The notes beneath the pieces were generated by a model that was not told where the DNA came from, searched no databases, and saw only the letters and a program-made list of their open reading frames with translations. DNA of 49,071 nt from Vicinamibacterales bacterium (GTDB lineage: Bacteria > Acidobacteriota > Vicinamibacteria > Vicinamibacterales > UBA2999). The position numbers were made by a program, and so were the translations under genes. Location of the stretch: contig JAUXWO010000096.1 in assembly GCA_030680175.1 (NCBI GenBank), forward strand, positions 1-49,071, read 5' to 3'. Numbering within the stretch: position 1 is the stretch's first letter; each line of letters opens with the position of its first letter. Shown in pieces: positions 20,594 through 29,194 of the stretch.

Positions 20594-22879
20594 ATGTCCA
20601 CTCACCACGCCGTTCGCCGCGCCCTGACCGCCGTCGTCGCGGTCCTCGTTCTGGCCGGCTCGTCCGCGCCGGCCGCGTACGCGCAGGACGCCGGGCGCCC
20701 GATGACGTTCCTCGACATGCGGCACACGCGGTCGATCAGTGCGCCGACGCCGAGCCCGGACGGGCAGTGGATGCTGTACGTGCTGTCCACGCCCGACTGG
20801 CAGGAGGCGCGCAGCCAGACGGACCTCTACCTCGTGTCGATGCGCGAGGGTGTCGACTCGACGCGGCAGATGACGTTCACGTCCGCGAAGAACGAGTCGT
20901 CGCCGCGCTGGACGACGGACGGCCGCGCCTTCTTCTTCCTCTCGAACCGGGAGGCGCCGGAGAGCGCCGCGAGCCGCAACCAGATCTTCATGATGCGCCC
21001 CGACGGCGGCGAGGCGCAGCGCATCACGAACACCCCCGAAGGCGTCCGCGACTACGCCCTGAGCCGGGACGGGCGCTGGCTCGTCTACCGCACCGGCAAG
21101 GACAACGAGGAGCAGCTGCACCGGCTGCCGATCGAGGGCGTCGCCTCCGCCACGGCGGAGCCGCTCACGAAGCACCCCACGGGCGTCGGCACCTGGCGCA
21201 TCGCGCCGGATGGGGCGCGCATCTACTTCCTCGCGCCCGACCGCGTCGACACCGACGAGAAGGCGCGCCGCGACAAGAAGTTCACCGTCACCATCAAGAA
21301 CATGGAGACGCCCTCGTCGAGCCTGTGGGCGCTCACGCTGGACGGTCTCGCGACGACGAAGCTCACCGACGGCTCGGCGTACGCCGCGACGGCGTTCACC
21401 CTTTCGGACGACGGCAAGTGGGTCGGCGTGCGCGGGCAGTCGCTGAACCGCTACGAACGCAACATCACGGCGGAGAGTCTCTACGCGGACCTGTACCTCC
21501 TCGAGATCGCGACCGGCCAGATCGAGCGGCTGACGGACAACTTCGAGGTCTCCGAGAGCACGCTCAGCTTCTCGCCCGACTCGCAGTGGATCGCGTACAC
21601 GTCCACGGACGACACGACGGGCTACAACATGTCGAACCAGCGCGTGTACCTCCGTGCGGCCGGCGCGCGGGGCACGCCGTTCCGCAAGCTTGGCACGTCG
21701 TTCGACGGCAACGCCGGCGTCGACTTCTGGTCGGCGGACGGCTCGACGATCTACTTCAACGAGGGCATTCGCGCCACGCGTCAGCTGATGGCGCTCGACG
21801 TGAAGAGCGGCGCCGTCCGGCAGGTCACCCGCGAGCAGGCCGCCCTTGGCGTCGACCGCGATGAGGACAGCGGCGCGCTCCTCATCACCTATACGGACCC
21901 GACCACGCCCTCGACCATCTTCACCGTGGATGGGATCGCCGCGGTCGCGACGCGCGCGTCGTGGCGGCAGCTCACCGACGCCAATCCGCAGGTGCGGCAG
22001 TTTGCACTCGGCGCGGCCGAGGAGATCACCTGGAAGTCGACCGACGGCAGCATGGTCGGCGGCGTCCTGATCCGCCCGGTCGGCTACCGGCAGGGCCAGC
22101 GCTATCCGCTCATCGTGGCGATCCACGGCGGGCCCGCGGCGGCCGACGTCCTCAGCTACAACGGCGGGTACGGCGCACAGGTCTACGCCGGCGCCGGCTA
22201 CGCCGTGCTCCTCCCCAACTACCGCGGCTCCACCAACTACGGCCTCAAGCACAAGACCGACATCGTCGGGAACTACTTCCAGCCCGGGTACGAGGACATC
22301 ATGACCGGCGTGGATCACCTGATCGCGCAGGGCCTGGTGGATGCCGACCGGATGGGTGTGCTCGGGTGGAGCGCGGGTGGGCACTGGTCGAACTGGATCC
22401 TGACGCACACCGATCGCTTCAAGGCGATCAGCTCGGGCGCGGGCACGTCGAACTGGATCTCGATGTACGCGCAGAGCGACGTGCAGCGCAACCGCCAGTA
22501 CTACCTGGGCGACAAGCTGCCGTACGACGACTTCGACGCCTACTGGAAGCAGTCGCCGCTGCAGTACATCCGCAACGCGAAGACGCCGACGATGATCCAC
22601 GTCGTGGAAGGCGACCCGCGGGTGCCGAGCCCGCAGAGCGTGGAGCTGCACATGGCGCTCACGCGCATCGGCGTGCCGACGGAGCTTTTCCTGTACCCCG
22701 GCACCACGCACGGCATCCCCGATCCGCGCAACCAGCTCGTGAAGGCGGTGAGCGAGATGGCGTGGATGGACTACTACGTGCGCGGGATCGGCGACAGGTT
22801 CTCGTGGCAGGACGTGCTCAAGACGCTGGAGAAGGAAGGCGCCCCGACAGCGCCTACGACGAGCACCTCGCAGCAGTAG
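20594..22879 (+). CDS. Exported S9-family prolyl-oligopeptidase-like peptidase
   Basis: A 761-residue serine peptidase of the dipeptidyl-peptidase IV / acylaminoacyl-peptidase group. A signal peptide (1-30, ending AAYAQ) precedes a beta-propeller with TolB/WD-like strands (about 40-490) and a C-terminal alpha/beta-hydrolase domain with the triad in GWSAGGHW (S593), EGDPRVPS (D674) and TTHGIP (H706). The ATG at 20594 has GGAGG 6 nt upstream; an in-frame GTG at 20567 overlapping the previous stop would place a poor leader in front. It follows the M24 peptidase gene and is presumably co-expressed. Substrate class is short proline-containing peptides by family analogy. Confidence 0.93.
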   Translation: MSTHHAVRRALTAVVAVLVLAGSSAPAAYAQDAGRPMTFLDMRHTRSISAPTPSPDGQWMLYVLSTPDWQEARSQTDLYLVSMREGVDSTRQMTFTSAKNESSPRWTTDGRAFFFLSNREAPESAASRNQIFMMRPDGGEAQRITNTPEGVRDYALSRDGRWLVYRTGKDNEEQLHRLPIEGVASATAEPLTKHPTGVGTWRIAPDGARIYFLAPDRVDTDEKARRDKKFTVTIKNMETPSSSLWALTLDGLATTKLTDGSAYAATAFTLSDDGKWVGVRGQSLNRYERNITAESLYADLYLLEIATGQIERLTDNFEVSESTLSFSPDSQWIAYTSTDDTTGYNMSNQRVYLRAAGARGTPFRKLGTSFDGNAGVDFWSADGSTIYFNEGIRATRQLMALDVKSGAVRQVTREQAALGVDRDEDSGALLITYTDPTTPSTIFTVDGIAAVATRASWRQLTDANPQVRQFALGAAEEITWKSTDGSMVGGVLIRPVGYRQGQRYPLIVAIHGGPAAADVLSYNGGYGAQVYAGAGYAVLLPNYRGSTNYGLKHKTDIVGNYFQPGYEDIMTGVDHLIAQGLVDADRMGVLGWSAGGHWSNWILTHTDRFKAISSGAGTSNWISMYAQSDVQRNRQYYLGDKLPYDDFDAYWKQSPLQYIRNAKTPTMIHVVEGDPRVPSPQSVELHMALTRIGVPTELFLYPGTTHGIPDPRNQLVKAVSEMAWMDYYVRGIGDRFSWQDVLKTLEKEGAPTAPTTSTSQQ

Positions 22880-22919
22880 GGCGGCACGACTGAACGAGAC
22901 GCCACGTCCGTGACAGCAG

Positions 22920-25457
22920 CTACTCGGCTCTGAGCGCGGTGACCGGGTTGACACGCGTGGCGCGGCGCGCGGGCCCCCATGTCGCCACCACCGAGGCCAG
23001 CAGAAATCCCGCCGGGACGAGGGCGAAGATCCAGGGCACGAACGCCGCCAGGTCCACGAACAGGGCGGCCAGGACCTGCCCCACGCCGAGGCCAAGGAGC
23101 CACCCCACGGCGATGCCCACGGCCGTCGTCTTGAGGCTTTCGACGAGCACCATGCGTCGCACGGCACCGGCCGACGCGCCAACGGCCATGCGCACGCCGA
23201 TCTCCTTCGTGCGGCGTGCCACGGTGTGCGCCGTCACCCCGTAGAGACCGATGAGCGCGACGACCATCGCGAGGCCGCCGAACAGGCCGAACATCGCGCT
23301 CGACATCCGCATCGCCCAGTATTCCGCTGACGCATCGACGTGGCCGGCGAACGTGCGCACGCTGAAGAGCGGCACACCGGGCGCCGTCGCGCGGACCTCG
23401 CGTCGCACGTCGTCCACGAGCGTCGGGAGCGCCTGGACCGGCCGGACGTGGAAGAAGGCGTTGCTCATGAAGTTCTGAGCGAACGGCTCGTACACGGTGC
23501 CGCGCGGCGTGTTCTCGAAGAGCTCTCTCTGGGTGCGCGACACGATACCGACGACCTCGAGTTCGAGGCCCGCGCCCTTCGCGCCCGGTTCGCGATCGAC
23601 CCACTGCACACGCTGGCCGAGGGCATCGCCGTCAGGCCAGAGCCGCGCGGCCAGGACCTCGTCCAGGATCACGACGGGGGGCGCACCCTGGCCGTAGGTT
23701 TCGGCCCGCGTGAACGTCCGGCCCTGCAGCAGACGGATGCCCATCGCCTCGAAGTAGGTCTCGCCCACGGCATTCCAGGGCGCGTTGAATGCCTGTCCAG
23801 CCTCTGGCGTCGAGGGCTGCTCACCAGCGGGCGGGTTCACGCCCGCACGGCGCACGCCGGGTGTGATGTTGGTGGTGCCGAGCGGCACGATGGCGCCGAT
23901 GCTGGCCGTCTGGACGCCGGGAAGCGCGCGCAGGCGCGCTTCGACGCGCGCGTACACGTCGAGGCTCTGCGCCTCATCGAGCCCGCCCATGCGGCTGTCC
24001 ACCTCGGCCAGCACCGTGTCGTCGGCACGGAAGCCGAGGTCCACGAACGTGGCGCCGATCGCCATGTGCATGAAGAGCCCGGCCGCGATCAGCAGGCCGA
24101 GCGACAAGGCCACCTGCGCGGCCACGAGTGGGTTCCGGGGCACGAACCGGGCGCGCCTCGGCGCCGCATCGTCGCCGGGCTGCGCCTTCAGATCGGACAG
24201 GATGTCGGTGCGCGAGTGCTTCAGCGCCGGCCCGAGGGCGAAGCCGAGGGTGGCAAGGACGGCAAAGATCAGCGTGGCCACGATGAGCGCCGGCGACACG
24301 GTCGCGTCGAGCGTGATCGCGATCGGCAGCAGCCGGGCGAGCGAGGCCGTGAGCGTGTCGATGCCGTAGAGCCCGAGGCCGATGCCGAGTGTGCCGCCGG
24401 CCAGCGAGAGCAGCATCCCTTCGATCAGGAGCTGCCGCACGATGCGCGCGCGGCTGCCCCCAAGCGCCAGCCGGATGGCGAACTCCTTGCGGCGGCCCCG
24501 GCCTCGGGCCAGCAGCATCGACGCCAGGTTCAGGCAGACGGTCAGCAGCACCGCGCCGGTCATCCCAAGGAGCACGAGGCCGAGCGTGGTGATCACGTCC
24601 TCGTTCTGCGGTGACGTGCTCGTGCCGAACTTCGGCAGCGGCCCCAGCGAGAGCGCGTGGTTGGCGTGCTCGGCCGGGAACGTCCGGGTGAGGCTCTCAC
24701 CGAAGAGCGCCAGGCCCTCACCCGCGGCCGTCGACGACACACCGTCCCTGAGTCGTGCCACCAGAAACAGGTTGTTGGCGTCGGATCGACCGAGCGTGCG
24801 CGCGGCTTCGCCCGGGAGTTCCATCGCCAGGCTGTCGAAGACGCCGAGCGGGAAGAAGAGCTCGGGGCCAAACACCGACATCGTGCCCGTGAAGCCGGGC
24901 GCCGTGCGGCCGACCACCGTGAAGGGCCGCTCGTTCACCCGGATCGTGCTGCCGATGAGCGCCGGGTCGAAGCCGGTGCGCTGCCAGTACGCGTGGGTGG
25001 CCACGACAACCGGAAGGTCCTGCCCCGCCCGGGACTCCTCGGCGGTGAAGCCGCGCCCTTCCACGATCGGGGCGCCGAGCACGTCGAAGTAGTTCTGGCT
25101 CACGACCACCGCGAACGTGCGGCGGGACTCGTCGCCGTCGCCGATGCCGACCAGAGACGGGTTGTGGGCGAGCACGCCCTCGAAGAGATCCTTGCGCGCC
25201 GCAAGTGCCTGATAGACGGGATACGAAAAGGGCCGATAGCCGCTGCCCGTGGCTCGCGTGTCGCGGACGTAGAGCTGCGCCAGCCGATCCGGCTCGGGGA
25301 ACGGCCGCGCGGCGAACGCCAGCGCGTGGACGAGGCTGAACATGCCCGCATTCAGCCCAATCCCCAGTCCGAGGACGATCACCGCCGCGGCGGTGAACCC
25401 GGGCGTCTTGCCCAGTAGCCGTGCCGATACGCGCAAGTCGTTGAGCCAGCCGAACAT
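22920..25457 (-). CDS. ADOP-type ABC permease (MacB/FtsX fold), stand-alone
   Basis: An 845-residue membrane protein of the acidobacterial duplicated orphan permease group. It starts with a cytoplasmic helix and a first transmembrane segment (KTPGFTAAAVIVLGLGIG), a large periplasmic MacB-like domain (about 45-275), an FtsX transmembrane unit (about 280-420, containing RRKEFAIRLALGGSRARIVRQLL), and then a second periplasmic plus FtsX unit ending with KEIGVRMAVGAS near residue 745. No ATPase gene lies beside it, as is usual for these orphans. Start is ATG at 25457; GGGGGTG upstream is a weak ribosome site. It is probably a mechanotransmission or export component; the cargo is unknown. Confidence 0.93.
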   Translation of the reverse strand: MFGWLNDLRVSARLLGKTPGFTAAAVIVLGLGIGLNAGMFSLVHALAFAARPFPEPDRLAQLYVRDTRATGSGYRPFSYPVYQALAARKDLFEGVLAHNPSLVGIGDGDESRRTFAVVVSQNYFDVLGAPIVEGRGFTAEESRAGQDLPVVVATHAYWQRTGFDPALIGSTIRVNERPFTVVGRTAPGFTGTMSVFGPELFFPLGVFDSLAMELPGEAARTLGRSDANNLFLVARLRDGVSSTAAGEGLALFGESLTRTFPAEHANHALSLGPLPKFGTSTSPQNEDVITTLGLVLLGMTGAVLLTVCLNLASMLLARGRGRRKEFAIRLALGGSRARIVRQLLIEGMLLSLAGGTLGIGLGLYGIDTLTASLARLLPIAITLDATVSPALIVATLIFAVLATLGFALGPALKHSRTDILSDLKAQPGDDAAPRRARFVPRNPLVAAQVALSLGLLIAAGLFMHMAIGATFVDLGFRADDTVLAEVDSRMGGLDEAQSLDVYARVEARLRALPGVQTASIGAIVPLGTTNITPGVRRAGVNPPAGEQPSTPEAGQAFNAPWNAVGETYFEAMGIRLLQGRTFTRAETYGQGAPPVVILDEVLAARLWPDGDALGQRVQWVDREPGAKGAGLELEVVGIVSRTQRELFENTPRGTVYEPFAQNFMSNAFFHVRPVQALPTLVDDVRREVRATAPGVPLFSVRTFAGHVDASAEYWAMRMSSAMFGLFGGLAMVVALIGLYGVTAHTVARRTKEIGVRMAVGASAGAVRRMVLVESLKTTAVGIAVGWLLGLGVGQVLAALFVDLAAFVPWIFALVPAGFLLASVVATWGPARRATRVNPVTALRAE

Positions 25458-25579
25458 TCGACACCCCCGGGCCACCGCGACGCGCGGCAGGCGATCGGCT
25501 GTTAATACGGGCCGGGCGTCGTTTTGTTCGACTTTGCCCCGTCAACCCTTCGGCCCCGTCTCACGTCTACACGGGGGAC

Positions 25580-25637
25580 GGCTCGCCGTTCGCTGTTCGT
25601 TGTTCGCCGTTCGCGATTCGCTAATCGCAGCTGCCAG
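25580..25637. repeat. TTCGC-period repeat
   Basis: Irregular tandem of TTCGCTG/TTCGCCG/TTCGCGA-like units ending with a duplicated CAGCTGC, in the divergent gap between the ADOP permease and DUF4097 genes. It belongs to the same family as the 45124-45271 element; a weaker relative (TTCGGCTCTCGGCTCTCGG) occurs at about 13070-13088. Confidence 0.7.
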
Positions 25638-25656
25638 CTGCCAGATTGAGGCCCAG

Positions 25657-26409
25657 ATGATCCGCATGCCCGTGACCGCCCTCGCCCTCGCCGCCACCCT
25701 GGCCGCCGCCGCGCCGGCCGCCGCCCAGCGCGTCGAGGAGCGCGTGGACCGGACGATCGCGGTCCAGCCCGGCGGCACCCTCACCCTCAAGACCTTCTCG
25801 GGCGAGGTGCGCATCACCGGCACCGACCGCAGCGAGGTGGTGATTCGCGCCGTCCGACGCGCCACGCGCGAGCGGCTCGACCGCATCCAGCTCGAGATCG
25901 AGTCGAGCGGCAATGATGTCCGCATCGAGGCCAACCGGCGCCCTGGCCGGTCCCGCGACAACGAGAACAACAACGTCGTGGAGACCGACTTCGAGATCGA
26001 GGTTCCTCGGCAGTACAACCTCGACCTCACCACCTTCAGCGCGCCTGTGGTCGCGTCGGGCATCAGCGGCCGGCACGAGATCGGGGGCTTCTCGAGCAGC
26101 GTGCGGCTCACCGACGTCACGGGACCGATTGAGGCCAGGACGTTCAGCGGCACGATCCGCATCGAGGCGCGCGAGTGGCGCGACGGCGACGCCCTCGACG
26201 TGAAGACCTTCAGCGGCGACATCGAACTCCGCCTGCCCGAAGGCGCACGCGCGGACCTGGAGTTCAATTCGTTCAGCGGGGACCTGACGAGCGACCTGCC
26301 GCTGGTGCTGCAGAGCCGCCGCGGCCGCAACGTGCGCGCGTCGATGAACGGCGGCGGCACGCGGATGGAGTTGCGGACGTTCAGCGGCGACGCCACGATC
26401 CGCCGGTAG
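25657..26409 (+). CDS. Exported DUF4097-family beta-strand repeat protein
   Basis: A 250-residue exported protein. After a signal peptide (1-23, ending APAAAQ) the sequence is almost all short beta strands with repeated TFSG/SFSG turns (LKTFSGEV, ARTFSGTI, VKTFSGDI, FNSFSGDL, LRTFSGDA), the pattern of the DUF4097 putative adhesin family, which is predicted to form a beta-solenoid. ATG at 25657, no strong ribosome site. The stop codon TAG at 26407-26409 lies inside the left arm of a long palindrome, which probably also ends transcription. Function unknown; related genes sit near anti-sigma and stress regulators. Confidence 0.85.
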   Translation: MIRMPVTALALAATLAAAAPAAAQRVEERVDRTIAVQPGGTLTLKTFSGEVRITGTDRSEVVIRAVRRATRERLDRIQLEIESSGNDVRIEANRRPGRSRDNENNNVVETDFEIEVPRQYNLDLTTFSAPVVASGISGRHEIGGFSSSVRLTDVTGPIEARTFSGTIRIEAREWRDGDALDVKTFSGDIELRLPEGARADLEFNSFSGDLTSDLPLVLQSRRGRNVRASMNGGGTRMELRTFSGDATIRR

Positions 26410-26537
26410 GGGTCTGGCACCGTGACATCGAAAACGGTGCTGTCTCTGCACTCCACCCTGTTGAAAAACTGTGGCCCTGTGGAAAAAGGGAGTGCAGAAA
26501 CTGCGCCGTTTTCGATGTCACGGTGCCAGACCCCTAC
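26406..26537. repeat. Palindromic element with perfect 32-bp arms
   Basis: Arms 26406-26437 and 26506-26537 are perfect inverted repeats of 32 bp starting GTAGGGGTCTGGCACCG; with partial pairing the arms extend to 49 bp (46 matching). The loop is about 34 nt. It lies between convergent genes and both use it: the DUF4097 stop codon falls in the left arm and the last five codons plus stop of the GAF/kinase gene come from the right arm. It looks like a REP/BIME-type element acting as a bidirectional terminator. An AGGGGTCTGGC half-copy lies at the end of the C39 peptidase gene (about 2480-2490). Confidence 0.9.
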
Positions 26538-27534
26538 GCTTGCGCATCTGGACCTCTCGCCCGCTGTCGGCGAACCGGACCTCGTCCATCAACTGGTTGA
26601 TCAGGAAGACGCCGCGCCCGCTCGGCTTGAGCAGGTTCTCGCCCTGCAGCGGACTCGGCACCGCCTTCGGGTCGAACCCGACGCCCGGATCGCGCACGGC
26701 GATCACCACGTCGCCAGACGCGTCGATCGTCAGCAGGCACCGGATCTGCTTCGTCGGGTCGCCCTTGCAGCCATGACGCACCGCGTTGGCCAGCGCCTCC
26801 TGCAGCGCCAGCTCCACGCCCGCCACCTCCTCCTCCGACCAGCCCTTCCCCTCCAGGACCTGCCGCACCCCTTCGCCGACGGCAATCGTCGCCATCGGGT
26901 CCGCCGGCACGACGATGTCGAGCGCGCAGGTGGAGCAGTACGGCATCAAACCCGTCAGCTTGTCGACCTTGGCCAACCCCTCGCGCAGTTCCAGCACGAG
27001 CGCCGCCTGCTCGGCCTCGGCCTCGTCGCGCGCCGCCAGGGCGCGCTCCAGTTCGTGCAGGTTGCGCCGTAGCTCGAGCTGCGCCTCCACCTGCCGGCGC
27101 AGCACATCCAGCGCCTGCCGCTGGCGCTCGGTCAGCGTACGCGGCACACGGTCAACGACGCACAGCGTCCCGAGGGCGTGGCCCTCGGGCGTCACAAGTG
27201 GCGCCCCCGCGTAGAACCGGATGCGTGGCTCCTGCATCACGAGCGGATTCTCGCGAAACCGGTCGTCCTTCGTGGCATCCGGCACGATGAAGAGGCCGGG
27301 CTGGGCGATGGCGTGCGCGCAGAAGGAGATGCTGCGATGGGTTTCGCGGAGTGACGTGCCGATGTGCGCCTTGAACCACTGACGGTCTTCGTCCACCAGG
27401 GTGATCAACGCGATCGGCGTGCCGCAGATCTCGGAGGCCAGCAGCGCCAGGTCGTCGAACGCCTGCTCCGGATCGGTGTCCAGGAGGCGGTACTTCCGCA
27501 GGGCCGCCAGTCGCACCTGTTCATCGATGGGCAT
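26518..27534 (-). CDS. GAF-domain protein with RsbW-like anti-sigma ATPase domain
   Basis: A 338-residue cytoplasmic regulator. Residues about 20-160 form a GAF domain (ALITLVDEDRQWFKAHIG, SISFCAHAI), followed by a coiled-coil (about 135-190), a small Cys pair YCSTC (C200, C203), and a C-terminal histidine-kinase-like ATPase of the RsbW/SpoIIAB group with N box ALQEALANAVRHG (N250), G1 box RDPGVGFDP (D282) and glycine loop SGRGVFLI. There is no histidine phospho-acceptor domain, so it should act as an anti-sigma serine kinase controlled by the GAF sensor. ATG at 27534 preceded by GGAGA. The C-terminal RRGLAP and stop are supplied by the palindromic repeat. Confidence 0.85.
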   Translation of the reverse strand: MPIDEQVRLAALRKYRLLDTDPEQAFDDLALLASEICGTPIALITLVDEDRQWFKAHIGTSLRETHRSISFCAHAIAQPGLFIVPDATKDDRFRENPLVMQEPRIRFYAGAPLVTPEGHALGTLCVVDRVPRTLTERQRQALDVLRRQVEAQLELRRNLHELERALAARDEAEAEQAALVLELREGLAKVDKLTGLMPYCSTCALDIVVPADPMATIAVGEGVRQVLEGKGWSEEEVAGVELALQEALANAVRHGCKGDPTKQIRCLLTIDASGDVVIAVRDPGVGFDPKAVPSPLQGENLLKPSGRGVFLINQLMDEVRFADSGREVQMRKRRGLAP

Positions 27535-27681
27535 GCCGCTGTCTCCGTCGGGCCTCTGTGAAGAAGATACGCCAGATCGCGGGCCCGGGGTCCCTGGACC
27601 TCGCGCCCGCGTCTCATCCTGTGTGACGACGCAGACGGGCGGTCGGGTGCCTCCCCCGCGTGACACAATGCAGGGAATCCC

Positions 27682-29133
27682 ATGAAGGTGCTCGTCACGG
27701 GCGCGACCGGCTACATCGGTGGACGGCTCGTGCCCCGGCTGCTCGCCCGCGGCCACGCGGTGCGGTGCCTCGCGCGGGATCCCGCGCGCCTCCAGGGCCG
27801 GGTGTGGCGCCCGGCCGTCGACGTCGCCACGGGTGACGTCCTCGACCCGGCGTCCCTGCGCGCCGCGCTCGCAGGGATCGAGGTGGCCTACTACCTCGTG
27901 CACAGCATGGGCAGCGGGCACGACTTCCATGCGCGCGATCTGGCCGCCGCCCGTGCGTTCGGACAGGCGGCGCACGATGCCGGCGTGCAGCGCCTTGTCT
28001 ACCTGGGCGGTCTCGGCGATGCCTCGACGGAGCTGTCCGAGCACCTGCGGTCCCGGCATGACACGGGCGACGCGCTTCGCGAGGCCGGCGTGCCCGTCAC
28101 CGAGTTCCGCGCCGCCGTCATCGTCGGTTCCGGGTCGCTGTCGTTCGAGATGATCCGCTACCTCACCGAGCGCGTGCCGGTGATGATCTGCCCGAGCTGG
28201 GTGTTCACCCGGATCCAGCCGATCGCCGTGCGCAACGTGCTCGACTACCTGGTGGCGGCGCTCGACGTGCCCGACAGCACGGGCCGCGTCATCGAGATCG
28301 GCGGCGCCGATGTGATCACCTACGGCGGCATGATGACCGGCTACGCGCACGTGCGTGGACTGCGCCGCTGGCTGGTGTCGGTGCCCGTGCTGACGCCGCG
28401 CCTGTCGTCGTACTGGGTGCACCTCGTGACGCCCATTCCGGCGTCGATCGCGCGGCCGCTCATCGAGGGCCTGCGCAACGAGGTGATCGTCCGCGACCCC
28501 TCCGCACGCACCCTCTTTCCCGACATCGTCCCGATGGACTACGCCGGCGCCGTGGCGGCGGCGCTCTCCAATCTCGAGGCGCGCTCGGTGGAGACGGCGT
28601 GGAGCGATGCCCTGGCCACGACGCAGGGCGACGTGCCCCCGGTGACGCTCACGACGCACGAGGGCATGGTGATCGAGCAGCGACAGCAGCGCGTCGCCGC
28701 GCCGGCAGAGGAGGTCTTCCGCGCGTTCACCGCCCTCGGCGGCAGGACCGGCTGGCTGGCGATGAACTGGGCGTGGCAGCTGCGCGGGCTCCTGGATCGC
28801 CTGGTGGGCGGGGTCGGCATGCGCCGCGGCCGCCGGCATCCGCAGGACGTGCGCGTGGGGGATGCGCTGGACTTCTGGAGGGTCGAAGCGGTGGAGCCGG
28901 GCACGCTGCTGCGCCTGCGCGCCGAGATGAAGGTCCCGGGTCGCGCATGGCTGCAGTTCCAGGCCGCCCCGCAGCCGGACGGCGGCACGCTCCTGACGCA
29001 GACCGCGTTCTTCGCGCCGAAGGGGCTCTTCGGGTGGCTCTACTGGTACGCCCTGTACCCGATCCACGGGCTCGTGTTCGGCGGCATGATCGCCCGGCTG
29101 GCGGAGCGCGCCACGGATACACGCCGCGCCTGA
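27682..29133 (+). CDS. NAD(P)-binding SDR protein with DUF2867 domain
   Basis: A 483-residue two-domain protein. The N-terminal half is an atypical short-chain dehydrogenase of the NmrA-like NAD(P)H-binding type: VTGATGYIGGRLV (residues 5-17) binds the cofactor, and AYYLVHSMGSGHDFHARDL is the family signature. From about residue 325 the C-terminal part is DUF2867, an SRPBCC-like fold (VEPGTLLRLRAEMKVPGRAWLQF). This fusion is widespread in soil bacteria with no settled function. ATG at 27682 with AGGGA a few bases upstream. It is divergent from the GAF/kinase gene and about 60 bp ahead of the MFS gene, possibly in the same transcript. Confidence 0.9.
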   Translation: MKVLVTGATGYIGGRLVPRLLARGHAVRCLARDPARLQGRVWRPAVDVATGDVLDPASLRAALAGIEVAYYLVHSMGSGHDFHARDLAAARAFGQAAHDAGVQRLVYLGGLGDASTELSEHLRSRHDTGDALREAGVPVTEFRAAVIVGSGSLSFEMIRYLTERVPVMICPSWVFTRIQPIAVRNVLDYLVAALDVPDSTGRVIEIGGADVITYGGMMTGYAHVRGLRRWLVSVPVLTPRLSSYWVHLVTPIPASIARPLIEGLRNEVIVRDPSARTLFPDIVPMDYAGAVAAALSNLEARSVETAWSDALATTQGDVPPVTLTTHEGMVIEQRQQRVAAPAEEVFRAFTALGGRTGWLAMNWAWQLRGLLDRLVGGVGMRRGRRHPQDVRVGDALDFWRVEAVEPGTLLRLRAEMKVPGRAWLQFQAAPQPDGGTLLTQTAFFAPKGLFGWLYWYALYPIHGLVFGGMIARLAERATDTRRA

Positions 29134-29181
29134 GGGACCCGGCGGCCCGGGTGGCACGCCGGGCCCGTGAAGCACCTGCGC

Positions 29182-29187
29182 TATGCT
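29182..29187 (+). promoter_or_regulatory. Candidate -10 element for MFS gene
   Basis: TATGCT lies exactly 7 nt before the ATG at 29195, with no ribosome binding site, so transcription would begin at or near the start codon (leaderless type). No convincing -35 is visible. Confidence 0.45.
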
Positions 29188-29194
29188 GTCGCCC

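Noticed and set aside
20498-23182. Long minus-strand frame opposite the S9 peptidase
   Set aside because: Arg/Val/His-rich antisense frame typical of GC-rich genes; no domain and conflicts with a well-supported gene.
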